Assembly (NCBI RefSeq): GCF_001748145.1
Contig: NZ_BCQA01000001.1
Location: 5,668,501-5,732,500 of the forward strand
Length of the DNA stretch: 64,000 bases
Direction: 5' to 3'
Origin: Bosea sp. BIWAKO-01
GTDB taxonomy: Bacteria > Pseudomonadota > Alphaproteobacteria > Rhizobiales > Beijerinckiaceae
Part shown: in pieces, positions 37,535 to 46,799 of the stretch
Numbering within the stretch: position 1 is the first letter of the stretch
Layout of the letters: every line of letters begins with the position of its first letter
Program-made: the position numbers and the translations under genes
The notes under the pieces: generated by a model
The model's input: only the letters and a program-made list of their open reading frames with translations
The model's database searches: none
Told to the model about the DNA's origin: nothing

Positions 37535-38404
37535 TCACATGTCCTTGGTCTGCCGGACGGTATTGAGGAAGGCTTTCACGATCCGGCTGGCCTCGCGCTT
37601 CCGCAAGATGACGACATGCGCGTAGGTGTAGATCTCCGCATCCGCGATCGGGATCAGGCGGAGTGCCGGGTCAGGCACGAATTCGGCGACCGAGACATAG
37701 CTGATGCCGAGCCCGCGGATCACTGCCTCGCGGATCGCCTCGCGGCTACCGATCTCCATGACGGTGCGCGGCCTCGTCCTGGTCGCGGCGAGCGCTTCCT
37801 CAAAGGCCCTTCGCGTCGTCGATCCGCGCTCACGCACGATCATCGCCTCGCCGTCGAGCGCCGCAATGTCGATGCTCGGGCATCCGGCCAGCCGGTGATC
37901 CGCCCGCACGAACACCGCGACCGGATGCCGGCGATAGGGAATGGTGAGCAGCCGATCATCCTCGTCGAGATAGGCCAGCACGGCGACGTCGCAGCGATAC
38001 TCGAAGAGATCGTCCAGGACTTCGGTCGAATTGCCGATCTTCACGGCAAGTTCGATCCCGGGATAGGCACGGTTGAAGGCCGCGAGCATCTCGGTGACGT
38101 GATAGGGGCCAACCGCGCTGATCGACAACCGGCCGGTCCTGAGTTCGCGCGACTGCTCGAGAAAGGCGATCGCCTCGTCCTCCTCCGAGAACAGGCGGGT
38201 GGTGATCGCCAGCAATTGTCGCCCCGCGTCGCTCAGTTCCCGGCGCCGCCCCTTCCGGACGAAGAGTTCGACCCCGTACTCGTCCTCGAGCGCGCCAACC
38301 TGTGCGGTCAGCGTCGGCTGGCTGATGTTGAACTCCGCGGCAGCGGCATTGAAGCCGCCTGCCGTGGCAACGGCATGGAAAGAGCGAAGGCGCGTATAAC
38401 GCAT
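37535..38404 (-). CDS. LysR-family transcriptional regulator (289 aa)
   Basis: N-terminal HTH (residues 1-60, with FNISQPTLTAQVGALEDEYGVELFVR) followed by a LysR substrate-binding domain of normal length. Divergent from the phosphonate operon starting at 38525, so it is the likely activator. An ATAG...CTAT partial dyad (about 38403-38417) overlaps its own start codon. LysR regulators beside phnA/phnY-type genes are known in other bacteria. Confidence 0.92.
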   Translation of the reverse strand: MRYTRLRSFHAVATAGGFNAAAAEFNISQPTLTAQVGALEDEYGVELFVRKGRRRELSDAGRQLLAITTRLFSEEDEAIAFLEQSRELRTGRLSISAVGPYHVTEMLAAFNRAYPGIELAVKIGNSTEVLDDLFEYRCDVAVLAYLDEDDRLLTIPYRRHPVAVFVRADHRLAGCPSIDIAALDGEAMIVRERGSTTRRAFEEALAATRTRPRTVMEIGSREAIREAVIRGLGISYVSVAEFVPDPALRLIPIADAEIYTYAHVVILRKREASRIVKAFLNTVRQTKDM

Positions 38405-38524
38405 AGTAAATTTCTATCTATCAGCTCTGAAAAATCAATTTGTTTATTCGATCGCCCTTTGTGAGCATCCACTCCAACAGCGCCGGGAAAGCGCGGCGAA
38501 CGAGACGGAACGAGGGTGGAACGC

Positions 38525-39616
38525 ATGCATTGGGCCTATTGGAATCCCGTCAGGATTCGGTTCGGCGCCGGCCTGTTCGATGAGGTCGCCGGCCTGATCG
38601 GCAAGCGGCGCTGGGCGCTCGTCACCTATGACCAGCCGATCTTTCGCGACCTCGCGGAGCGCCTGGCACAGGCTGCCGGGGCGCCGGTGGTGACGATCGC
38701 CAATATCGAGACCAATCCCGATTGTGCCGATCTCGTCGAATCCTGCCGCCTGTTCGGCGCATCTGTAGAGCGGGCCGAGGTCATCGTCGCGCTCGGCGGC
38801 GGCTCGATGATCGACGCGGCCAAGGTGCTTGCCGCCAGCGGGGGCGATTTCGAGACCGTGCGCCGCCATCTCGTCGACAAGGCTCCGCTCGATGCCTCCA
38901 GCATCATTCCGATCATCGCCGTTCCCACGACGGCCGGAACCGGCAGCGAAGTCACCTCCTGGGCCACCGTCTGGGACGCCGCCCATGGCAGCAAATATTC
39001 GCTCGCCCATCCCCGGCTCTATCCCGAGGCGGCCGTGCTCGACCCTGCCCTGACGCTGGGGGCGCCGCGCGGCCTGACGCTTGCGACCGGGCTCGACGCG
39101 CTCTCGCATGCGCTGGAGAGCATCTGGAACGTCAATGGCAACCCGGTCTCGGCCAATTACGCCGTGGAGGCCGCGCGCGAGATCATCGACACCCTGCCGC
39201 GGCTGATGGAGCGGCTCGACGATATCGGCCTCAGGGAGCGCCAGATGCGCGCCAGCCTGCTGGCGGGCCTCGCCTTCTCCAACACCAAGACGGCGCTGGC
39301 CCATAACATCTCCTACGACATCACGCTGAAGAGCGGCACGATCCACGGCATCGCCTGCTCGTTCTCGCTGCCGATCGTGATGCGCTGGGCCATGGGCACG
39401 CAGCCGCAATGCGATGCCGCGCTCCGGCGGGTGTTCGGCAGCGATCTCGATGCCGGCGCCGAACGGCTTGGCCTGTTCCTGCAAGGGCTCGGCGTCAAGA
39501 CCGACCCGGCCGCCTATGGCGTCTCGCCGGTCGAATGGGACCGGCTGGTGGCAAAGGCGCTGGAGGGTGAGCGGGGTCGCAATTTCATCGGGAGACAGGC
39601 CGCCAAAGCTGCCTAA
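38525..39616 (+). CDS. Iron-containing alcohol dehydrogenase, phosphonate-linked (363 aa)
   Basis: Fe-dependent alcohol dehydrogenase: NAD site region ALGGGSMIDAAK (about 87-98), PTTAGTGSEVTSWA, and the metal-ligand blocks GLDALSHALES and the HNISYDITLKSGTIHGIACSF region with histidines. Its first gene position in a phosphonate operon and absence of a PhnW transaminase suggest oxidation of a hydroxyalkyl phosphonate such as 2-hydroxyethylphosphonate to phosphonoacetaldehyde, the substrate of the later phnY product; a relative (PhpC) catalyses the reverse reduction. ATG 38525 is preferred to GTG 38516 given the GAGGGTGGA upstream. Confidence 0.82.
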   Translation: MHWAYWNPVRIRFGAGLFDEVAGLIGKRRWALVTYDQPIFRDLAERLAQAAGAPVVTIANIETNPDCADLVESCRLFGASVERAEVIVALGGGSMIDAAKVLAASGGDFETVRRHLVDKAPLDASSIIPIIAVPTTAGTGSEVTSWATVWDAAHGSKYSLAHPRLYPEAAVLDPALTLGAPRGLTLATGLDALSHALESIWNVNGNPVSANYAVEAAREIIDTLPRLMERLDDIGLRERQMRASLLAGLAFSNTKTALAHNISYDITLKSGTIHGIACSFSLPIVMRWAMGTQPQCDAALRRVFGSDLDAGAERLGLFLQGLGVKTDPAAYGVSPVEWDRLVAKALEGERGRNFIGRQAAKAA

Positions 39617-39699
39617 CATCACTCACATCAGGGCTACGGCGCCCGTAATCGGTTCACCGGCAAGGTCAAAGGACCACCGGATCATCTTGGGAGGATGAC

Positions 39700-40578
39700 A
39701 TGAACATTTCGCGTCGGAAGGTGTTGACGGGTTCGCTTGCCGCAGCGGGGGCCGTTCTGGCCATGCCGCATCTGGTTCGGGCCCAGACGAAGCTGATCCG
39801 GGTCGGGCTGATCCCGTCGGAGGATTCCCGCGCCATGCTGGAATCGAGTCAGCAATTGCTGGACGCACTGGAGAAGAATCTCGGCATCAAGGTCCAGGGC
39901 TTCGTCGCCTCGGACTATAACGGCGTCATCGAAGCCATGCGCTCGGGCCATGTCGAGGTCGCCTATCTCGGCCCGTTCTCCTATGTGCTCGGCACCACGG
40001 TCGCGCCGATCGAGGCCTTCGCGACCGCCGAAACCGCCAAGTCCGGCCGCACCTATTACCACGCCCAGATCATCACGCGGAAAGACAGCGGCATCAAGGA
40101 AGTGAAGGACCTGAAGGGCCGCACCTTTGCCTTCGTCGATCCTTCCTCCACTTCCGGCCACCTCTTCCCGAAGGCCGGGCTGATGAAGATCGGCTTTGAT
40201 CCGGAGAAGGATTTCGGCCGCGTGCTCTTCACCGGCTCGCATGACGCCAATGCGCTCGCCGTCGCCAATAAACGCGTCGACGCCGCGACGATCGCCGACC
40301 GCATCTTCGATGCCGCGGTCCAGAAGAAGCTGATCGACCCGGCGAATATCCAGGTCGTCTGGCGCTCCGACCCGATCCCGGAATCGCCGACCTGCTGGCG
40401 CAAGAACCTGCCCGACGACCTGAAGAAGCAGATCAGGACCGCCTTCCTGAACATCAGGGACATCACCTGGGCCGATCAGGGCAAGCTCAACCGCTTCGTC
40501 GAGACCAACGACCAAGCCTACGACATCATCCGGGACACAGCGAAAGTGCTGAATCTCGATCTGGCCAAGATGAAGTAA
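39700..40578 (+). CDS. phnD: Phosphonate ABC importer substrate-binding protein PhnD (292 aa)
   Basis: A twin-arginine-like N-terminus (SRRKVLTG) precedes a hydrophobic signal ending near VRAQ. The PhnD family is recognisable from GLIPSEDSRAM, the GFVASDYNGVIEAMRSGHVEVAYLGPFSY block (described in parts), and the FVDPSSTSGHLFP anion-binding loop. It binds alkyl phosphonates or phosphite in the periplasm. A stable hairpin immediately after the stop may stabilise its message relative to phnC. Confidence 0.93.
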   Translation: MNISRRKVLTGSLAAAGAVLAMPHLVRAQTKLIRVGLIPSEDSRAMLESSQQLLDALEKNLGIKVQGFVASDYNGVIEAMRSGHVEVAYLGPFSYVLGTTVAPIEAFATAETAKSGRTYYHAQIITRKDSGIKEVKDLKGRTFAFVDPSSTSGHLFPKAGLMKIGFDPEKDFGRVLFTGSHDANALAVANKRVDAATIADRIFDAAVQKKLIDPANIQVVWRSDPIPESPTCWRKNLPDDLKKQIRTAFLNIRDITWADQGKLNRFVETNDQAYDIIRDTAKVLNLDLAKMK

Positions 40579-40595
40579 CCGCGCCTGGCGCGGTT
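40577..40595 (+). terminator. Intergenic hairpin phnD-phnC
   Basis: AACCGCGC (40577-40584) and GCGCGGTT (40588-40595) form a perfect 8-bp stem with a 3-base loop, starting on the phnD stop codon. There is no T-run and phnC follows with its own GGAGG site, so partial attenuation or mRNA-end protection for excess binding protein is more likely than full termination. Confidence 0.6.
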
Positions 40596-40610
40596 CACGG
40601 AGGATCCGAG

Positions 40611-41423
40611 ATGATCAAGATCGAAGGGCTGAAGAAGTCCTATGTCGGTCGGCCGGTGCTGCAGGGCATCGACCTGACCGTGAGAGCAGGCGAGTTCCTG
40701 GTCGTGCTAGGCCCCAGCGGTGCCGGCAAGTCGACGCTGTTGCGCTGCATCAACGGGCTGGTGCAGCCCGATGCGGGTCGGACCGTAATCGACGGCACCG
40801 TCTTCGACGCCAAACGCAGCGTGCGCGGCGAGCGGCCCGTCGCCATGATCTTCCAGCACCACAATCTGGTGAAGCGCCTTTCGGTGCTGAAGAACGTGCT
40901 CGTCGGCCGCATGGCCGGGCTCTCATCCTTCCTGTCGATGCTGCAGCTCTTTCCCAGGCGGGACGTCGATATCGCGATGGAATGCCTGACGCGGGTCGAG
41001 CTGGCGCACAAGGCCAATGCGCGGGGCGACCAGCTTTCAGGCGGCGAGCAGCAGCGCGTCGGCATCGCCAGGGCGCTGGCGCAACAGCCGGCGGTGATCC
41101 TGTGCGACGAGCCGGTGGCGAGCCTCGATCCGAAGACCTCGCGCGTGGTGCTCGGCTACCTCAAGGCGATCTGCAAGGAGGAAGGCATCGCCGTGATCTG
41201 CAACCTGCACCAGGTCGACTATGCCGTGGAATTCGGCGAGCGCATCGTCGGGCTCAGCGGCGGCAAAGTAATCTTCGACGACGCGCCGGACCAGCTGACC
41301 TCCGAGATCGTCCACCAGATCTATCCCGGCCTCGAAGACCCCGGAATTAGCCGCGTCCTGAAGCCGCGCCCGGTGGCCCAGCCGGTGCTGGCGTCCCCGT
41401 TCATCGCCACCGCAACCGCCTGA
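40611..41423 (+). CDS. phnC: Phosphonate ABC importer ATPase PhnC (270 aa)
   Basis: Walker A GPSGAGKST (about 36-44), signature LSGGEQQRVGIARAL, Walker B ILCDEPVASLD, H-loop NLHQVDYA as in PhnC. It ends with the usual FDDAPDQLTSEIVHQIY segment. It sits 32 bp after phnD and 20 bp before phnE. Confidence 0.95.
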   Translation: MIKIEGLKKSYVGRPVLQGIDLTVRAGEFLVVLGPSGAGKSTLLRCINGLVQPDAGRTVIDGTVFDAKRSVRGERPVAMIFQHHNLVKRLSVLKNVLVGRMAGLSSFLSMLQLFPRRDVDIAMECLTRVELAHKANARGDQLSGGEQQRVGIARALAQQPAVILCDEPVASLDPKTSRVVLGYLKAICKEEGIAVICNLHQVDYAVEFGERIVGLSGGKVIFDDAPDQLTSEIVHQIYPGLEDPGISRVLKPRPVAQPVLASPFIATATA

Positions 41424-41443
41424 ACGCGACGGGGAGCCCGATC

Positions 41444-42247
41444 ATGTCATTTGGAACATTGCAACTCGTCCTTCGCCCGCCGCAGGGCCGCTTCGGCTGG
41501 TGGGGCGTCAGCGCCCTGTCGCTCGCGACCCTCGTCTTCCTCTGGTGGGCTGCGCTCGGGTCGCAGATCAATGCCAGCAATCTGTGGAACGGCATCCCCT
41601 ACATGTGGGACTTCCTGGTCCGCATGATGCCGCCCAATCCGGATTTCCTGGACCGGCTCTGGAAGCCAGCGCTGGAAAGCCTGCAGGTCGCCGTCTGGGG
41701 CACGCTGCTCGGTGTCGTCATCGCGCTGCCGATCTGCTTCTTCGCGGCCCGCAATCTCAGCCCGAGCCCGGTCGTCTACCACGCCACGCGCCAGGTGCTG
41801 AACTGCATGCGCGGCATCAACGAGATCATCCTGGCGCTGATCTTCGTTGCCGCCATCGGCCTCGGCCCCTTCGCCGGCGTCCTGGCCCTTGCGATCCACG
41901 GCGCCGGCATGCTCGGCAAGTTCTTCGCCGAGGCGATGGAAGATATCGACGAGGGGCCGCTGGAGGCGTTCCGCTCGGCCGGCGTCGGGCCGTTCCAGAC
42001 CTTCTTCTTCGGCGTCCTCCCGCAGGTGCTGCCGACCTGGCTCGGCACGGTGTTCTACCGGCTGGAAACCAATGTCCGCCAGTCGACCGTGCTCGGCATG
42101 GTGGGTGCGGGAGGCATCGGCTTCGAGCTCGTCTCCTCGATGAAGCTCTTCAAGTACCAGGATACCGCGACCTGCATCCTGATGATCCTGGCGATGGTGC
42201 TCGCCGCCGATCTCATCTCGTCGCGTGTCCGCGCCATGATCCGGTAA
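41444..42247 (+). CDS. phnE: Phosphonate ABC importer permease PhnE (267 aa)
   Basis: It has about six membrane helices and the PhnE permease loop GPLEAFRSAGVGPFQTFFFGVLPQ, followed by RLETNVRQSTVLGMVGAGGIGFEL, a hallmark of PhnE. Single permease gene, as in the simpler phnCDE transporters. Confidence 0.94.
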   Translation: MSFGTLQLVLRPPQGRFGWWGVSALSLATLVFLWWAALGSQINASNLWNGIPYMWDFLVRMMPPNPDFLDRLWKPALESLQVAVWGTLLGVVIALPICFFAARNLSPSPVVYHATRQVLNCMRGINEIILALIFVAAIGLGPFAGVLALAIHGAGMLGKFFAEAMEDIDEGPLEAFRSAGVGPFQTFFFGVLPQVLPTWLGTVFYRLETNVRQSTVLGMVGAGGIGFELVSSMKLFKYQDTATCILMILAMVLAADLISSRVRAMIR

Positions 42248-42395
42248 GGCGCTGCCGACCGTGGCCCGGTTTGCCACGGTCGGCTGCCCCTCCTGCGCGA
42301 CGGACCCGCTTGCGCGGCTACCGCCCTCAATCCCTGCCCTGCCCCACCTGCCGATATCGCTGAAGCGCCAGGCCAGCTTCTCGAAAGGAAGAGCC

Positions 42396-43643
42396 ATGCT
42401 CACCCGAGCCCCCAATACCGTCAACGCCAATGGCCGCAGCTACCGCAAGCCGGATGTCCCGACCGTCGTGGTCTGCATCGATGGCTCCGAGCCCGGCTAT
42501 ATCGAGGCGGCCATCGCCAGGGGACTGGCTCCCAATCTCGACCGGCTGCTGCGCGCTGGCTCCTACCGGCTGGCGCGCTCGGTGATCCCGAGCTTCACCA
42601 ATCCGAACAACATCTCGATCATCACCGGCCAGCCGCCGGCGGTCCACGGCATCGCGGGCAACTACTTCTACGATCGGGCGGCCGGCGAAGAGGTGATGAT
42701 GAACGATGTGCGCTTCATGCGCGCCGACACCATCATGCAGGCCTTCGAGGAGGCCGGCGCCAAGGTTGCCGTCGTCACCGCCAAGGACAAGCTGCGCACC
42801 CTGCTCGGCAAGGGCCTGGATCCGAAGAGCGGCCGCTCGATCGCCTTCTCCTCGGAAAAGGCGGACAAGGCGACGCTGGCCGAGAACGGCATCGAGAACC
42901 TGCCCGCCTTCGTCGGCAAGCCGCTGCCGGAGGTCTATTCGGCCGATCTCTCGGAATTCGTCTTCGCGGCCGGCGTCAAGCTGATCAGGACGTTCCGGCC
43001 GGACGTCATGTATCTCTCGACCACGGACTACATCCAGCACAAGGCTGCGCCGGACAGCGAGGTCGCCAACGCCTTCTATGCGATGATGGATCGCTATATC
43101 GGCGAACTGGATGCGCTCGGCTGCGTCCTGGCGCTCACCGCCGATCACGGCATGAACGACAAGCACCTCGCGTCGGGCGAGCCCGATGTACTCTATCTCC
43201 AGGATTGGGTCGACGGGCGTTGCGACGTCGGCCAGGCGCGCGTGATCCTGCCGATCACCGACCCTTATGTCGCCCATCACGGCGCGCTCGGCTCCTTCGC
43301 GACCATCTACCTGCCGGAGGGAACAGACGGCCGGGCGCTCATCGCCGAGCTTGCCGCGACCGACGGCGTCGAGGTCGTGCTCGACAGCGCCGCCGCCTGC
43401 GCCCGCTTCTCGCTTCCGGCCGACCGGATCGGCGACATCGTGGTGATCTCGACCCGCCACAAGGTCCTCGGCACGAGCGCGGCGCGACACGACCTGACCG
43501 GCTTGACCGAGCCGCTGCGCTCGCATGGCGGCCTGACCGAGCAGCTGGTGCCGATGCTGGTCAACCGCTCAGTCGATTGGCCGAAGGAACCATTGCGCAA
43601 TTTCGACGTCTTCGACGTCGCCCTGAACTGCGTCGCGGCTTGA
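42396..43643 (+). CDS. phnA: Phosphonoacetate hydrolase PhnA (415 aa)
   Basis: Alkaline-phosphatase superfamily enzyme splitting phosphonoacetate to acetate and phosphate. Metal and nucleophile positions known for the Sinorhizobium enzyme are all visible: CIDGSEPGY (Asp), SFTNPNN (nucleophilic Thr), DYIQHK (Asp and His), ADHGMN (Asp-His) and a late SHGG (His). ATG 42396 with AAAGGAAG upstream; the frame upstream is non-homologous. It provides both carbon and phosphorus from the imported phosphonate. Confidence 0.93.
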   Translation: MLTRAPNTVNANGRSYRKPDVPTVVVCIDGSEPGYIEAAIARGLAPNLDRLLRAGSYRLARSVIPSFTNPNNISIITGQPPAVHGIAGNYFYDRAAGEEVMMNDVRFMRADTIMQAFEEAGAKVAVVTAKDKLRTLLGKGLDPKSGRSIAFSSEKADKATLAENGIENLPAFVGKPLPEVYSADLSEFVFAAGVKLIRTFRPDVMYLSTTDYIQHKAAPDSEVANAFYAMMDRYIGELDALGCVLALTADHGMNDKHLASGEPDVLYLQDWVDGRCDVGQARVILPITDPYVAHHGALGSFATIYLPEGTDGRALIAELAATDGVEVVLDSAAACARFSLPADRIGDIVVISTRHKVLGTSAARHDLTGLTEPLRSHGGLTEQLVPMLVNRSVDWPKEPLRNFDVFDVALNCVAA

Positions 43644-43653
43644 GGACCTGGTG

Positions 43654-45105
43654 ATGAACGCTCCCTTCAGCCCGACACCCCGCCGCGAGACGATGCGGAT
43701 CGCCGGCAAGCTCGTCTCGACGGACGACATGGTCGAGGTCCGCAACCCCTATGACAACTCCGTCGTCGGCCTGGTGCCGGCGGCCCGGCCCGAGCATGTC
43801 CGCGAGGCCTTCGCCAAGGCGCGCGCCTTCAAGCCGACGCTGACCCGCTATGAGCGCCAGCAGATCCTGCAGAAGACGGCCGAGCTGCTGCGCGACCGCA
43901 AGGACCAGTTCGCCCGGCTGATCACGGCCGAAGCCGGGCTGTGCTGGAAGGATTCGCTCTACGAGGCGAGCCGCGCCTATGACGTCTGGTCCTTCGCGGC
44001 CCAGCTCACCATCAAGGACGATGGCGAGATGTTCTCCTGCGACATCTCGCCGAACGGCAAGGCGCGCAAGATCTTCACGACGCGCCAGCCCCTGCTCGGC
44101 GTGATCTCGGCGATCACGCCGTTCAACCATCCGCTCAACATGGTCAGCCACAAGCTGGCGCCGGCGATCGCCACCAATAACCGGCTGGTGCTGAAGCCGA
44201 CCGAACTGACGCCGCTGACCGCGCTGGCGCTGGCCGACGTGCTCTACGAAGCCGGGCTGCCGCCCGAGATGCTCTCGGTCGTCACCGGCAACCCCTCGAC
44301 CATGGGCGATGCGATGATCACCGATCCCGATGCCGATCTGGTGACCTTCACCGGCTCGGTCCGCGTCGGCAAGCACATCGCCGCCACCGCCGGCTACAAG
44401 CGCATCGTCCTCGAACTCGGCGGCAACGACCCGCTGATCGTCATGGAGGATGCCGATCTCGACAAGGCGGCCGAGCTCGCGGTCACCGGTGCGACCAAGA
44501 ATTCCGGGCAGCGCTGCACCGCGGTGAAGCGCATCCTGGTGGTCGAGAGCGTCGCCGACGCCTTCGCCAAGCTGGTCGTCGAGAAGGCGAAAAAGCTGAA
44601 ATGCGGCAACCCGATGGATCCGGCAACCGATGTCGGCACCGTCATCAACGCTCGCTCGGCCGCGCTCTTCCAGGCGCGCGTCGACGACGCCGTAAGCAAG
44701 GGCGCCGAAGTGCTCTACGGCCAGCGGGCCGAGGGTGCGCTCTTCCACCCGACCGTGGTCGACCGCATCCCCCATACCTGCGAGCTGGTGCATGAGGAGA
44801 CCTTCGGCCCGGTGATCCCGATCATCCGCGTGCCCAACGACATCGCCGAGGTGATCGCGATCTCGAACTCGACGGCCTATGGCCTGTCCTCGGGCGTCTG
44901 CACCAACCGCTTCGACTATATCCAGCGCTTCGTCGCCGAGCTCGAGGTCGGCACCGTCAACCTCTGGGAGGTTCCCGGCTACCGCATCGAGATGTCGCCC
45001 TTCGGCGGCATCAAGGATTCAGGCCTCGGCTACAAGGAGGGCGTCGTCGAAGCCATGAAGAGCTTCACAAACGTCAAGACATGGTCCCTGCCCTGGACCG
45101 CATGA
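43654..45105 (+). CDS. phnY: Phosphonoacetaldehyde dehydrogenase PhnY (483 aa)
   Basis: Aldehyde dehydrogenase of normal length with the catalytic Cys in [11 protein letters not shown], the Glu in ELGGND, and ITPFNHPLN as cofactor contact. Placed directly after phnA, with a short 10-bp gap, as in the PhnW-PhnY-PhnA pathway of Sinorhizobium meliloti, it oxidises phosphonoacetaldehyde to phosphonoacetate. GTG 43651 precedes ATG 43654. It is the last gene of the operon. Confidence 0.92.
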   Translation: MNAPFSPTPRRETMRIAGKLVSTDDMVEVRNPYDNSVVGLVPAARPEHVREAFAKARAFKPTLTRYERQQILQKTAELLRDRKDQFARLITAEAGLCWKDSLYEASRAYDVWSFAAQLTIKDDGEMFSCDISPNGKARKIFTTRQPLLGVISAITPFNHPLNMVSHKLAPAIATNNRLVLKPTELTPLTALALADVLYEAGLPPEMLSVVTGNPSTMGDAMITDPDADLVTFTGSVRVGKHIAATAGYKRIVLELGGNDPLIVMEDADLDKAAELAVTGATKNSGQRCTAVKRILVVESVADAFAKLVVEKAKKLKCGNPMDPATDVGTVINARSAALFQARVDDAVSKGAEVLYGQRAEGALFHPTVVDRIPHTCELVHEETFGPVIPIIRVPNDIAEVIAISNSTAYGLSSGVCTNRFDYIQRFVAELEVGTVNLWEVPGYRIEMSPFGGIKDSGLGYKEGVVEAMKSFTNVKTWSLPWTA

Positions 45106-45261
45106 TCCTGGGTCGGCAGACGCACGTTGCCGGGCGTGGGGCGATCCTGAAGCGGTTGACGGTCTCGGAGCCCTTCTGTTCGGCCCAACCATGATAGCGG
45201 CTGGCCGAACCGACCGCAGATCGCGCTATTCCTCGGCAAAACGCCGGGTTACTCTGGCCCG

Positions 45262-45978
45262 ATGGAAGTCCCGCATCGCGCCTTTGACCGGGTCGAAAAC
45301 ATGGAACCGGCTTCCCGGCTGGCGCCCACGGCCTTTGCCGTCGCTGTGCTCGGCCTGTGCTTCCTTGCCGGCGAAATGATCGCTGGTGATCTCGCGCGCC
45401 TCGACATGGCGGTACTGGCGGCGTTCAGGAGTGCCGGTGATCTCGGACGACCGCTCGGCCCGCCATGGCTCCAGGAGGCGGGCCGCGACATCACGGCATT
45501 GGGCAGCTTTGCCTTCCTCGGCATTCTGTTCGCTGCGACGGTCGGCTATCTCATCCTGATCGGCAGGCGCGATGCGGCGAAGCTCGTGAGCGTGACCGTG
45601 ATAGGCGGTGCTGCGGTCAGCGCCGCGCTGCAGCTCTGGCTGGACCGACCGGGACCCGATGGTCCCTATGTCGTCTTCACCGCGAACTTTCCAAGCGAGC
45701 ATGCAACCCTGTCTGCGATGACATTCCTGACGCTTGGCGCCGTGCTGTCGCAAATGGCGACCGACAGGCGAGTCAGAGCTTATCTGATGGCGCTGGCGAT
45801 CATTCTGACAGTGGCCGTCGGCCTCAGCCGCATCTATCTCGGCGTGCATTATCCCAGCGACGTCCTGGCAGGATGGTGCATCGGCAGCGTCTGGGCCGCA
45901 CTCTGCTGGACGCTTGGACTTCGTCTCCAGCAACGCCGCGACGTTCAAGCGCCGGCGGCCGTGCCGGCTGAATCATAG
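45262..45978 (+). CDS. PAP2-family membrane phosphatase (238 aa)
   Basis: About six membrane helices carry the phosphatase motifs: DRPGP (motif 1, whose usual lysine is not seen), PSEHATLSA (motif 2, catalytic His) and SRIYLGVHYPSDVLAGW (motif 3). Acts on phosphatidic acid, undecaprenyl pyrophosphate or similar lipid phosphates at the membrane. ATG 45262 kept; ATG 45301 would shorten the N-terminus by 13 residues. It stands alone between phnY and convergent FhuF-like gene. Confidence 0.9.
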   Translation: MEVPHRAFDRVENMEPASRLAPTAFAVAVLGLCFLAGEMIAGDLARLDMAVLAAFRSAGDLGRPLGPPWLQEAGRDITALGSFAFLGILFAATVGYLILIGRRDAAKLVSVTVIGGAAVSAALQLWLDRPGPDGPYVVFTANFPSEHATLSAMTFLTLGAVLSQMATDRRVRAYLMALAIILTVAVGLSRIYLGVHYPSDVLAGWCIGSVWAALCWTLGLRLQQRRDVQAPAAVPAES

Positions 45979-46054
45979 CCCTGCCTCGGCGTTCGACAGA
46001 CGGCCTCGCGCTTCGACGGCCAATGGCACCGGCATTCGCCGCAGGGATACCCGA

Positions 46055-46783
46055 CTATCCCGCCGCCGCCCTTGCGGCCGGCAATGGACAGGTCGAGCAA
46101 TAGCTGCGTCCGGGAACGAGGTACCGGATGCAGCAGACCCGGCGCTGCCGGCCACTTCCGTCAGCCGGATCGGCATAGGACACAGGCTTGAAGAGCGGGT
46201 TGGGCTTGCCATTCGGCAAGCGTGCGCTCTCCAGAAAGCTCAAGGCCTCGGCGACGGCGTCATTGACGCCGATAGCGCGTTCGATGCGCCGCAGGACGAA
46301 TTCGAACATGTTGCCGGCATTGCTCCAGACCACTTTTCGCGAAATGCCGGCGGCCGCCGACAGCGCCAGGACCATGGGCTCGATATGTCCCTGGATCAGC
46401 GGCATGAAGCGCGGGCCTTCATCAGCCGGGATTGCATTGCTTCCGATGCCGTGCAGGTGGATGTGGCGTGTCGTGCCATCGGGACCGAAGGTGCAGCCGA
46501 TGGCGGCCAAGTCGATATCGACCGCCCTTTGCGCCATCAGCGCGAACGCCAGATAGGGCGGCAGCAGCGTGGCGAAATGCTGCTTCGACCAGAGCGAGGC
46601 GATCGCGCGCCGGTCGCCTCCAGGGCATTGCCGGGAATAGAGCGCAAGCAACTCGGCCAGCCTGGTGGCATCGCCGAGATCTCTGCCCGGCGAGGGGGCC
46701 GGAGCATCCGCAGCCAGGACGAAACGGTCGCCATAGGGCGCCAGTTCACCCGAAAACAGCGGCGCGAATACCGGAATGGTCAT
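46055..46783 (-). CDS. fhuF: FhuF-like ferric siderophore reductase (242 aa)
   Basis: The C-terminal CC-x10-C-x2-C pattern (RRVCCIRYLV...YCSTCPL) is the FhuF 2Fe-2S signature; the preceding domain (LWSKQHFATLLPPYLAFA; the HIHLHGIG block) fits the family. It would reduce ferric siderophore iron in the cytoplasm. Unusually, it follows a BisC-like molybdoenzyme by 16 bp in the same direction and has no siderophore-transport neighbour, so it might serve as that enzyme's redox partner (inference). ATG 46783 (MTIPVFAP) chosen; upstream residues are shadow. Confidence 0.85.
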   Translation of the reverse strand: MTIPVFAPLFSGELAPYGDRFVLAADAPAPSPGRDLGDATRLAELLALYSRQCPGGDRRAIASLWSKQHFATLLPPYLAFALMAQRAVDIDLAAIGCTFGPDGTTRHIHLHGIGSNAIPADEGPRFMPLIQGHIEPMVLALSAAAGISRKVVWSNAGNMFEFVLRRIERAIGVNDAVAEALSFLESARLPNGKPNPLFKPVSYADPADGSGRQRRVCCIRYLVPGRSYCSTCPLPAARAAAG

Positions 46784-46799
46784 GGTCCGGCTTTGGTGC

